The position numbers and the translations under genes are program-made. From the NCBI RefSeq assembly GCF_024139115.2, contig NC_085141.1, positions 69,605,481 to 69,669,480 on the forward strand: a stretch of 64,000 nt of DNA, written 5' to 3'. This document shows positions 32,093-41,588 of the stretch, in pieces. The notes beneath the pieces were generated by a model, which was not told the origin of the DNA, searched no databases, and worked only from the letters and a program-made list of their open reading frames with translations. The DNA comes from Armigeres subalbatus (taxonomy: Eukaryota > Arthropoda > Insecta > Diptera > Culicidae). Position 1 is the stretch's first letter. Every line of letters starts with the position of its first letter.

Positions 32093-32518
32093 GATCGATA
32101 GTTATGATAGCCATGGAGAGGGTTCGACTGATGTTGGCATATCGGAACTTCTAACAAAACAACAAAACAATATTTAACAAAACGAAGGTTTTAAATTTTC
32201 CCGACGCTGCAAATCTATTGAAAAAGACTCTAAATAGAAAACCTTGGGGGGAAAATCTCAAACTTTCGTTTTGATTTTCCGAGACTAAGTAATCAGTTCC
32301 GAAATGATTGCCTTGCGATACATATCTGTTGAATGAGATAGGCAAAAAAATAGTTATGAAAATCTTATTTCACACAATAATAAAATTCTTCACTGATAAT
32401 CGTATTCTGTCATTAGACTTCTTCGGTGGATGCTAATCACGTCACTAAAACAGTTATTTTGATCGAAAAATGCGCTGCTTCTGATAAGAAAAATATTTTG
32501 AGCTTTTAGTGCAAGAGC
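32093..32518. other. AT-rich DNA, nothing recognised
   Basis: No gene or repeat could be supported. It borders the poly(A) end of R1-B at 32519. Confidence 0.4.
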
Positions 32519-32526
32519 TTTTTTTT

Positions 32527-32802
32527 GAGCAAGGGTAAACGGAAATCTGCATCCAGACACCTGAGGAGGTTAACTCAAGTAGTGTGGGGATGAGTATGTC
32601 ATGTAACTCTTACCCGACCCACTAAAAGAACCTATGCTAACGCACTTGACGTTAATACACATCGACTTCAAGGGTGGTAACCTCACCACCCGTCGATCGC
32701 AAGCTATGATAGTAACCTAGCGGTCCGTTTAATTATCTCACGTTAGAGACGAGCACCCTGACAACAACCACCGCGCATGAACCGCAATGACCCCTATATC
32801 TA
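32527..32802 (-). other. R1-B 3' untranslated region
   Basis: Non-coding DNA between the mariner-like insertion and the A run. On the minus strand it runs from GATATAGGGGTCATTGCGG to CCGTTTACCCTTGCTC followed by A8. The assignment follows from its position behind the R1-B C-terminal coding region. Confidence 0.6.
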
Positions 32803-34375
32803 CCGTTTCGACTCGAAGTCCGGACACCTAAGCACTGCTAAATTTTCAGTTCAATATTACAAACGGAATTAAGTACTTGACACTGAGTGATAACACACAC
32901 TCTCAAGATTAACTTATCGAATTTGCTGTAGTGTACTGAAAATGACATTTTGTATGCACGAAATAGCTAATATAATCGAAAACATTGAACATCGCGTGCT
33001 TCGAAATCCGGACACAGTATAAGGGATGCTTCAAATTCCGGACACTTTTGTTTCGAATTTCCGGACACTTCGAGTTTGGCTATATTGATCTTTGGCTATT
33101 TACAATTCAATCCGTTCAGAGACAACTAGGATACAGTATTCATATTTCTCGATTAATATAAATCCGTAAGGTAAGGTTTCTATACAAATTTATGGAAATC
33201 TGGCATCCCCCGGTTGTGTGTACCATCCGAAGTTTCTGCTCCGAGATTGACCAGGACTACCAAAAACAGCATTTGAAACCAAGCGGGAGCATTTTACTGC
33301 AATGTACAACATTGAGAATCTAATAATTTCAAACAATTTCCTCCCTCTTCCCTTTCAAGGTAGAACGCTTTTTTGACATTTGACGTGTCTGTGAGTAATG
33401 AAATATTTTCTTCAATACTACCTCTCAAATTCAACGTGGGTAAGCTGCAATTAGGTATTTATGTGTCTTTTGAAATCCGTTTCAGATTGTTTTTGGAAAT
33501 CAAGGATTGAAAGAAGCGATTGGAATAATGAATTCATGCGGATTGATAAATCCGGGCGTGTCCGAGAAATGTTGAGTTTTTTTTATTTGACGGGAGTCGT
33601 TCACAACGCGTTTATACAATTCTGTTAAAAAAGCAAGTTTTACGAACTTGTTTTTTTTTCTACAAAAATGTGAATGGTTAAAAAAAAACATTTGAAGACA
33701 ACCTTTACTAGAAACTGTAGACAAGTTTTGCTACTTGTGTACAATTAATATAGTGATACCATTTACAATATGTGTATAAGTATATATCGATAAGCTGAGA
33801 GCAAGCAATGTTCCTTTTGGAGTGTAGCAACTCAAATCTAATGAAATTGTAACTATGATTGCTCATTACGAATCATTTGATTTCAATTAACTTATCTGAT
33901 GAACAGTTATTTAACATCATTTCAGCATGTCCGGAAATCGAAGCAATTGTAAAAACTTGCCTCGAAGTCCGGACACAAAGAAAATGTAATAAAAATTAAA
34001 AAGCTATGAATTCCCAAGCAATGTCTCTAATTCATGACAAAGAGTGCTGCCATACTATGTTAGTAAATTACTAATAATTTCTTGCAAAATGATAGAATAT
34101 AGAAAATATGAGCTTAGTTTTTCTAATGTTGAGTCTTAAGCTGCATTCTAAAAACGAAATTCACCGTTGATTATGACATGCTTTCAACTTTTACCTCTAA
34201 TTTTCAAGTTTTTACCACAAATCACGAATTACTTACATTTGTTAGAATGGTTTCAAGTCCAAGAATCGTTCCCTGCATTGCTAACCCAAGAACTACTTGT
34301 TAAGATGGTAAATAAAGTCAAATAACAATTGAAGTGTCCGGCTTTCGAAGCGTCCGGCAATTCGAAGCGAAACGG
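32803..34375. mobile_element. 1.57-kb mariner-like non-autonomous element
   Basis: Flanked by TA (32801-32802, 34376-34377). The left end CCGTTTCGACTCGAAGTCCG and the right end (reverse complement CCGTTTCGCTTCGAATTGCC) are inverted repeats. The motif TCGAAxTCCGGACAC occurs at least six times near the ends (for example 32813, 33000, 33033, 33056, 33963, and inverted at 34332). Repeated subterminal motifs of this kind are often transposase-binding sites. No transposase is encoded. Confidence 0.75.
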
Positions 34376-34377
34376 TA

Positions 34378-34783
34378 CATACGGAGGTCCCCGCAGCCCA
34401 ACCGCGACATGTTGGTTGTCGGGGTGAGCAAAGTGTTCACTGCATCACAGGTGCCCTTACTGCACTCGTTGATTTTGTTCAAGACGCCGCCACCGCTGCA
34501 GCTTCGACATAATCTGTTTAGATGCTGTGTTCACCGCATTCCATATAACTTCCTCCCGGCACACCCTCTCGACGAAGTTGTCCGGGGTTCTATCCATACC
34601 GCTAATAAGCAGCATGGTATTGCGTTCTGTCTCGAATCGCGGGCATGCGAACATCACATGCTCTGCCGACTCTACCTCACCTACACATTCTGGACACTCC
34701 GCAGAATCTGCGAAGCCCCACCTGTGTAGAATTTTTTTAAAGCAGGTTAGGTGGAAGTTGACCTGACCATGTTTTCTATCGAC
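34378..34783 (-). pseudogene. R1-B ORF2 C terminus with zinc finger
   Basis: On the minus strand: WVDRKHGQVNFHLTCFKKIL, then the R1-type C-terminal zinc finger CPECVGEVESAEHVMFAC (CX2CX8HX4C), then PRFETERNTMLLISGMDRTP, NFVERVC and SKLQRWRRLEQ. The C-terminal finger is typical of R1 ORF2 and is thought to contact nucleic acid. A stop precedes WVDRKHG where the LINE insertion begins. This segment continues the coding sequence that breaks off after KGRWTHRLIPDVSN at 41439. Confidence 0.8.
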
Positions 34784-34887
34784 CCATCATCGAATCTACA
34801 TGTATTAAATGTAATATTCATAGCATAAGTGACGATGACAGAATCACTGACATGACTGTGGTAGCAAGTAAAAATGATCACGAAGTC

Positions 34888-35677
34888 CCTAATGAAATTT
34901 TAATATACTGTCAAAATTTTAACCGCATGCGAGGTGCTGGCAAAATTAATGAAATTCACAATAAAGTATGTACATGCGCTTACAATATTATAATTGGTAC
35001 TGAAACTAGTTGGACAGAAAGTAGTTCGGTAATAAATACAATGTTTTTAGATGTGATCGAGACCTAATTTTAACTGATAAAAAATCGGGTGGTGGTGTAC
35101 TAATTGCTGTAAATACCGCATTTGATTCCGACTTAATTGAAACGGAAAAATTTAAAGAGTTTGACGACGTTTGGGTAAAGGTTTTGATTGGCCATGAGAG
35201 ACACATATATTTGTGTCAGTTTATTTTCCCCTCATTTGCAAAGAAACAATCTTATGAAAAGTTTTTAATACAGCAGAACAAGTTATGAGTGACATGGATT
35301 CAGAAAATAGAATTCACATATACGGTGACTTTAATCAAAACTCAATTGAATTTATTGCAGATGAAGATAATATGTCTTTGCTACTTCCTATCATTGGTGA
35401 AAATGAAACTTTACAGTCACTTTTTGATAAATCTAGTCAGTTGGGATTAAATCAAGTGAATCATGTCAGTAACGACCGTAATGTCCATTTAGATCTTCTC
35501 TTCACTAACTGTACGGAAGATTTCAATGTTGATAAGGCCCAGCATCTTTTGTGGAAAAACGAACAATACCACACAGCAATTGAATACTCATTAATAATAA
35601 ATTCTGCCAGCACTCGCCCGAATAAATGTGCATTTGAAATGGCAGCCCTTACTTTGCACCGTTCAATGTGGAAAAAC
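34888..35677 (+). pseudogene. LINE endonuclease domain
   Basis: APE-type endonuclease of the plus-strand LINE. Blocks: ILIYCQNFNRMRGAGKINEI (about 34898) and IIIGTETSWTE (about 34990, catalytic glutamate). A frameshift near 35050 follows, then LILTDKKSGGGVLIAV (about 35070), HIYGDFNQNSIEF (about 35315, the GDFN block) and HLDLLFTNC (about 35487). The SDH block is replaced by EQYHTAIEYSL. Further in-frame stops and the fold-back element at 35678 end the domain. Confidence 0.8.
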
Positions 35678-36325
35678 GATCCATAAAAGAATGAAAAACG
35701 ATCCATAAATAATATCTGAATGTTCCATAAAACGCTACCATAAATCCATAAAATAGTTCGAGAGATTCCATAAAGAATATTTTTATGATCCATAAAACTT
35801 TGAAAAATGATCCATAAAAACTATATATTGATCCATAAAATTTCAAATTTGCGCAATTTGTATCCTGATGATGATCCATAATTTCAGCCATATGATCCAT
35901 AATTTTGGTCATATGATCCATAATTTTGATAATGTGATCCATAATGCTTGGAAAGAAGGTCAATGAAACTATATTAATTGATCCACACATTTTGATCATT
36001 TGACTAAAATTATGGATCATATTACTGAAATTCTGGATCATCATCACGATAAAAAAAATGCGCAAATTTGAAGTTTTATGGATCAAAATATAGTTTTTTA
36101 TGGATCATTTGTCATATAATCATGGGAAAATAGCAAGAATTGCATTGTTTTTCTTGACCATGTTAATGGAACATATTTCCCAATTAATTGCTAAATTTTA
36201 GCTTAGTTATGGATCGAAAAATTAATCTTTATGGAATCTCATTAACTATTTTGTGGATTTATGGTAGCATTTTAAGAAACATTCAGATGTTATTTATGGA
36301 TCGTTTTCCAGTTTTTTATGGATCC
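35678..36325. mobile_element. Fold-back element built from GATCCATAA motifs
   Basis: 648-bp palindromic element. The left half carries GATCCATAA about nine times and the right half carries TTATGGATC about six times. The outer 100 bp are clear inverted repeats (for example GATCCATAAATAATATCTGA against GATCCATAAATAACATCTGA). No coding capacity. No target duplication was found. Frames that read through it are fusions of LINE and repeat and are not real proteins. Confidence 0.8.
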
Positions 36326-36349
36326 GTCTTTATCGTTTATATGCAAAAG

Positions 36350-36963
36350 TATGTTTTGCCATTTGAAATGGTGAATGACTTCAACAATTGTGACTTTGAT
36401 AAAATGAGAAATGAACTTGACGCAGTTGAGTGGCAAACAATACTCAATAGTAACTTAGATATAAACAGCAGTCTACATTTTTTTAATCAAACACTGTTTG
36501 CGTTAGTAGATGAGCTAGTACCTAAGAAACGCAAAAAAGTTTTCAACAATTCTAAGAATCCGGTCTGGTTCACTCGTGAGATAAGAAATCTAAGAAATCG
36601 TAAACAAAAATGCATAAAACATATAGGAAAAATCGAACTTGATAATCTGAAACAATATATTGAAATATGCAGGAGCTTGACGATCAAATATCAGAAGCAT
36701 ACGAAAATTATAATAGGATTTTAGAAAATAATATAAAAAAGGATCCTAAAACCTTCTTTAACTTTGTCAAAGAGAAAAAGAAATCGGATACTTTTCCATC
36801 ATGCATGAAATTTAAAGAATTGGTTAGCCATGATAGCCAGGAAATTTGCAATTATTTCGCGAATTTTTTCCAAAGCACTTACAAACCTCTTGGTGCTGTT
36901 TATGATCGTGATTATTTTCATTATTTACCTGATCAGACAAATGATATTTCAATATCCGGTATT
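36350..36963 (+). pseudogene. LINE linker before the RT
   Basis: Connects endonuclease and reverse transcriptase in the plus-strand LINE. Readable blocks: FDKMRNELDAVEWQTILNSN (about 36396), LFALVDELVPKKRKKVF (about 36496), NPVWFTREIRNLRNRKQK (about 36555), ISEAYENYNRILENNIKKDP, KTFFNFVKEKKKSDTFPSCM and EICNYFANFFQSTY. There is one frame change near 36680. It breaks at NDISISGI, which continues at 39816. Confidence 0.75.
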
Positions 36964-39110
36964 CATTCATGAGGTGCGTCCGGAGACGCCGGAAAGTATC
37001 GACCGCCAGCTGTGCGCTATCGAGGAGGCGATCACGGCGGCCCGAGAGCAACACGTACCGACGGCTCGGCAGGTAAGCAACTCCTTAAACATCGATACAC
37101 TCACCAAAGATTTGATTCGATTGCGGAATGTCACTCGCAGGCAGTTTCAGCATACTGGACTGCCTGAGCTTAAGGCACGCTGCAATCGAATCACAAAAAT
37201 TATCAAGGCCAGAATGGTGGACCTCAAAAATAACGACTTCTCGAATAAGATCCGCACTCTCCCAGATTATGCTAAGCCGTTCTGGAAAATGACCAAAATT
37301 CTAAAATCCAAGCCTCGGCCCATTCCACCTTTGATCCCACTCAGACAATAATGGCTCTAAGGATCGCTTGATAACTCCTGCAGAGAAGGTCGCTGAAATA
37401 GGTCGTCACTTCGTCAGCTCACACAATCTTGGGCAGAACATCGTCAGTCCACACGAAGCAGCCGTCAACGAGCATGCTAACAACATCCATTTGATTCCCA
37501 ACGACTTCTCGGAGGAGTTGGAGATTTCAGCTGACGAATTGACGGCCTATATCAAATCGTCGAAGAACATGAAGGCCCCAGGCTTCGACAGCATCCTGAA
37601 TCTCGAGCTCAAACACATGAGTGCTCCGTTCTTTGAGCACCTCTCGCTGATCTTTAATCAGTGTCTCCGGCTTAGCTACTTCCCATCGTCCTGGAAGTCA
37701 GCGAAAGTCATCCCCATCCGGAAGCCTGGGAAGGATCCTTCCTCCCCCAAAAGTTATCGACCCATCAGCCTTCTCTCAGGGTTATCCAAACTATTCGAAA
37801 AAGCTATTCATCATCGGTTACTTGAGTCTGCCGAAAATCTCAACATCTTGCTCGAGGAACAGTTTGGTTTCCGACGCGGTCGGTCAACTGTACACCAACT
37901 GACCCGAGTTACCAACGTCCTCAGACGGAACAAGTTTGTCTCGAAAACATCCGCCATGGCCTTTACTCGATGTCGAGAAGGCATTTGACAAATGTATGGC
38001 ATGATGGCCTGGTGTACAAACCACAACGCTACAATCTTCCCAGCTACCTGGTGAAAATCATCAACAATTACCTGTCGGCAAGGACATTCCGTCTCAATCA
38101 GCGGAGCGAGTTCCAATGCGCACAACATCGTCGCAGGCGTTCCCCAGGGCAGTATCCTCGGCCCCTGCTTTTCAATCTGTTCACCTCCGACATGCCAGAA
38201 CCTCCAGAAGGCGGCATTCTGTCTCTGTTCGCAGATGACACATCCATCGTCTACAACGGTAGAGTGATCAGAGCGCTAGTGGCAAACTCCAACGAGGCCT
38301 GGATGCCCTGACAGAGTACCTCACCAGCTGGAAGATCTGTATCAACGCGGCGAAGACCCAGGTCATCATTTTCCCCACTCCAAATCCCCTAAACTTGTTC
38401 CGCCTGGGGACTGTAAAATCATCCTCAATGGCACGACCGTGGAATGGGCCAATGAGGCCGGCTACCTTGGCTTGACCCTCGACAGCAAGCTTATTTTCAG
38501 GCAACAGGTTGACAAAACGGTGCCAAAGTGTAACGTCTTGTTGAAACTACTGTACCCTTTGATCAACCGCCGGTCGTCATTGTCCCTGAAAAATAGGCTT
38601 GGTGTCTACAAGCAAATCTTCCTCCCTGTGATAGAATATGGCATGCCGGTCTGGTAGAGCTGCGCTAAAACTCGCCACCTCAGACGGGTCCAAAACAAAT
38701 TCCTGAGGATGATCCTCAACACCCTCCCAGGACAAGAACATCTGAGGTCCACCGTCTGGCCGGAATAAAACCTTACATGAACGCTTTGGTGAGTGTAAAG
38801 AAAAGTTTAGGGTCCGTTGCTTGCATTCGGATCAGGCTCCAATTAGGGCGCTAGTTCCAATCTAGGTTATCAAATTTCTTATTGTAAATATTAGTGTACA
38901 TAGTAGTTAGGTTATCAAATTTAAAAAAACACACCAGCGCCTCCTAAAGGCCGTCATGATATATCATATAAACACTTAAATAACAATGTAAACATAAAAA
39001 TTTAAAATTGAAGTTGGAGGGCCAAGCCGGCCGAGCACTGTACATGTAAAAAATAATTGTAGAACAGAAAATGAAACAATAAAGAAGAATTTTACTACTC
39101 CAATATTCTA
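36964..39110 (+). mobile_element. Jockey-clade LINE (Juan-like), 5' truncated
   Basis: Jockey element inserted in the LINE reverse transcriptase. It begins abruptly inside ORF2 and ends with a 3' UTR (to about 39110, ending AATTTTACTACTCC). The same 3' region occurs at 11805-12000 and 15450-15850. The 14-bp target duplication lies directly at its 5' end, but its second copy is 700 bp beyond the apparent 3' end, so another sequence (39111-39815) must be included in the insertion. Confidence 0.8.
36973..38766 (+). pseudogene. Jockey ORF2 reverse transcriptase
   Basis: Reverse transcriptase of a Jockey-clade LINE. In order: RQLCAIEEAITAAREQHVPT, FWKMTKILKSKPRPIPPLIP (about 37280), frame change, TPAEKVAEIGRHFVSSHNLG (about 37372), STVH-type palm blocks IKSSKNMKAPGFDSI (about 37552), YRPISLLSGLSKLFEKAIHH (about 37757), EQFGFRRGRSTVHQL (about 37855). 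The block with the first catalytic aspartate is reached by a frame change (LDVEKAFDKVWHDG, about 37970). Then SLFADDTSIVYNG (about 38222, FADD), YLGLTLDSKL (about 38462) and the C-terminal LRRVQNKFLRMILNTLPGQE (about 38680). Four or more frameshifts and a stop after MPVW leave no intact protein. G+C-rich codons contrast with the surrounding LINE. Confidence 0.85.
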
Positions 39111-39815
39111 GAGATAAAATTTTATGCGTGATTTTCATAAATAGCGTCAAAACTAACAGTAGATATTTTTTTCTGATTTAACCGCGAAGTGGACGAAGGA
39201 CTTCGCTTGACCATGCCTTTAAAGAGTCATAAGATGTCCAAATCTCTCACTTAATCTTATTTGGATAAAGAAAACACCGATTACAGCTAAAACATTAATA
39301 AACTATCAATCGATTTTTCATCAAATGTTGGGTTTTTTGGCATTGATCAAAAAATATCTAGATAAACATTGCACATTGGGCCAAGTCGTAAAATTAGGAG
39401 GAAAAAATTATTTTCACCATAATGATAATATTTTAGGAACAAATTGTCTTCAGCAAAGTCAAAGCTTATCATTAAAGCTTTATTTTAAAGTTTGTTGCAC
39501 TAGGGTGATCTTACTACATTTTGAGATAAAATTTGTATCTGCTATATTTCTTATTTTATCATTGAACAATGTTCTAGAAAGTTGTTCTTCATTTAATTTT
39601 GTGGCATTTTGCTGAATAAGCCATTATTGTACGTCGTTCGTATCATTTGTTATGATAATTTTAAATAATTATGTTAGGGTGACCCTAAAAAATCAATATT
39701 TTGATTGTAACTTTTTAGTTTTAATTTTTATCGAATTGACGTCTTCTACAAAGTTTTAGAGCATAAAAAAATGCACGTTTTGGTTACACAACCAAGTAAA
39801 TTCATTAGTGGATTG
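39111..39815. other. Unassigned part of the insertion
   Basis: AT-rich. It begins with a second GTGGACGAAGGACTTCGCTTGACC-like 3' UTR block similar to other Jockey ends, then has no recognised feature. It ends exactly at the second target duplication. Confidence 0.5.
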
Positions 39816-39829
39816 CAATATCCGGTATT

Positions 39830-41332
39830 ACTGTACATGAAATTGTAACAGCATTAGAAGCATTAGATGCGTCCAAGGGTCCTGGACCCGATGGAATTCC
39901 CCCTTTATTACTAAAACAATTAGCTACTTCATTTGTAAAACCATTATTTTGGCTTTTTATAAATCATTAGCTCATGGAGTATTCCCACATTTATGGAAAA
40001 ATCTTATCTTCTTCCAATTTTCAAATCAGGCAAACGCTCAGACGTACAAAATTATCGGGGCATTGCAATTATATCATGTATACCGAAATTGTTTGAATCT
40101 ATTGTGAACATGAAACTCTTTGAACAGGTTAAGCACTTGATCACAAATCGCCAACATGGTTTCTTTAAAGGCAGATCCACTGCCACTAATCTCTTAGACT
40201 TCGTGACATTTTCACTTGCTGCAATGGATAGAGGTAACTCTGTTGAAACTTTGTACACGGATTTCAGTAAGGCTTTTGATAGAGTTGACATCTCTTTATT
40301 ACTCTTTAAGCTTCAGCGATTAGGTTTTTCGGAATATTTGGTTAGATGGATTGAATCATATCTTAGAGATAGAACACAGTTAGTGCGCTTCCATAATAAA
40401 TTGTCTTCGCCAATTAAAGTTACTTCTGGTGTACCACAAGGATCACACTTTAGGTCCATTATTGTTCATTCTTTTGTTAATGATATAACACTCATATTAA
40501 AACGCCTTAAGGTCCTTATTTATGCCGATGACATGAAATTGTACATGGAAATATGTAATGATGCTGACTTAGCTGTATTTCAACAAGAAATTGACGATTT
40601 TCACAACTGGTGTTCAGAAAACCTACGCAATATAAACATAAAAAATGTAGCATAATTTCATTTACTAGAAAGCAGATATTACAAAACATTACCTGTAAGC
40701 TAGGCCAGGAACGAATTATACGATGCACAAAAGTGAGAGACTTAGGGTTATTATTAGACTCCAAGTTGACCTTTGTAGAACATTATAACGTCATTATTCA
40801 TAAAGCACATAACATGCTTGATTCATTAAACGTTTCAGTTATCATTTCAATGACCCTTTACACGATAAAAACACTCTATGTGTCCTACGTCAGATCAATA
40901 TTAGAATACTGTAGCATTGTCTGGTCACCCTATCAAGAAGTCCACTCAAATCGAATCGAATCAGTACAAAAACAGTTTTTGCTTTTTGCTCTTAGAAAGT
41001 TAGGTTGGTCAACCCTACCGCTTCCGTCATATGAATCTCGGTGCCTACTAATTAATATCGAAACACTTAAGAAAAGAAGAGAAGTTGGTTGTGTAACATT
41101 CGTTAATGGTTTAATCTCACATCAGATAAAAGCAGAAAGCCTTCTGTCAGGCTTGAACTTTCATGCACCTACGCGTACCTTGAGAAATCGTGACTTATTT
41201 CAACTAAATCTGCAACGCACATCCTATGCTAAAAATGGACCGCTCAACTCTATGATGAACATATATAATAAATATTGTGAGGTCATCGACATATCAATGT
41301 CTAACACGCTAGTGAGGAAAAACAATGAATAG
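39830..41332 (+). pseudogene. LINE reverse transcriptase and C terminus
   Basis: Continuation of the plus-strand LINE. Blocks: EALDASKGPGPDGIPPLLLK (about 39856), a frame change, LLPIFKSGKRSDVQNYRGIA (about 40008), QHGFFKGRSTATNLLDF, YTDFSKAFDRVD (about 40255, first catalytic Asp), GVPQGSHF (about 40429) and LIYADDMKLYM (about 40516, catalytic Asp pair). A frame change near 40640 follows. Then TKVRDLGLLLDSKLTFVEHY (about 40727), SYVRSILEYCSIVWSPYQEV (about 40885) and RTLRNRDLFQLNLQRTSYAK (about 41173) up to the stop at 41330. All catalytic blocks survive but the frame is broken at two or more points. Clade: CR1/Jockey group by motif, not resolved further. Confidence 0.85.
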
Positions 41333-41438
41333 TATTGCATAATAGTTGTCTAGTGATTAAAACAGATAGTGTTTAAGTGAAACAATGTGTTTGTAGTCTA
41401 CAATGCTTGACGAAATAAATAAATAAAAATAAATAAAT

Positions 41439-41588
41439 TGGACACATCCGGAATCAGTCTGTGGGTCCAACGACCTTTGACTGCGGTGTCCCATGCTCTT
41501 TGCCATTTGAGCAGCGAGGCTGCTCTCTTGACACGTCGCACTTGCACCGAGTCCCTTTCGTTGTAGCACTCCCCATCTTCCTCTAGGA
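41439..41588 (-). pseudogene. R1-B ORF2, segment after the hAT insertion
   Basis: Minus-strand frame EEDGECYNERDS, RRVKRAASLLKWQRAWDTAV, KGRWTHRLIPDVSN. It continues directly from MMPIDILLE at 44715 once the hAT element and one CTCTAGGA are removed, and breaks off at the tail of the plus-strand LINE. Confidence 0.8.

Larger units (their letters stand above)
34790..41438 (+). mobile_element. CR1/Jockey-group LINE split by two insertions
   Basis: A plus-strand LINE inserted in R1-B. Its parts are: endonuclease 34888-35677, linker 36350-36963, reverse transcriptase and C terminus 39830-41332, and a tail AAATAAATAAATAAAAATAA near 41415-41437. It is interrupted by a fold-back element (35678-36325) and by a composite insertion (36964-39815) bounded by the 14-bp duplication CAATATCCGGTATT (36950-36963 and 39816-39829). 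AT-rich codon use differs clearly from the R1 flanks. Confidence 0.8.
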
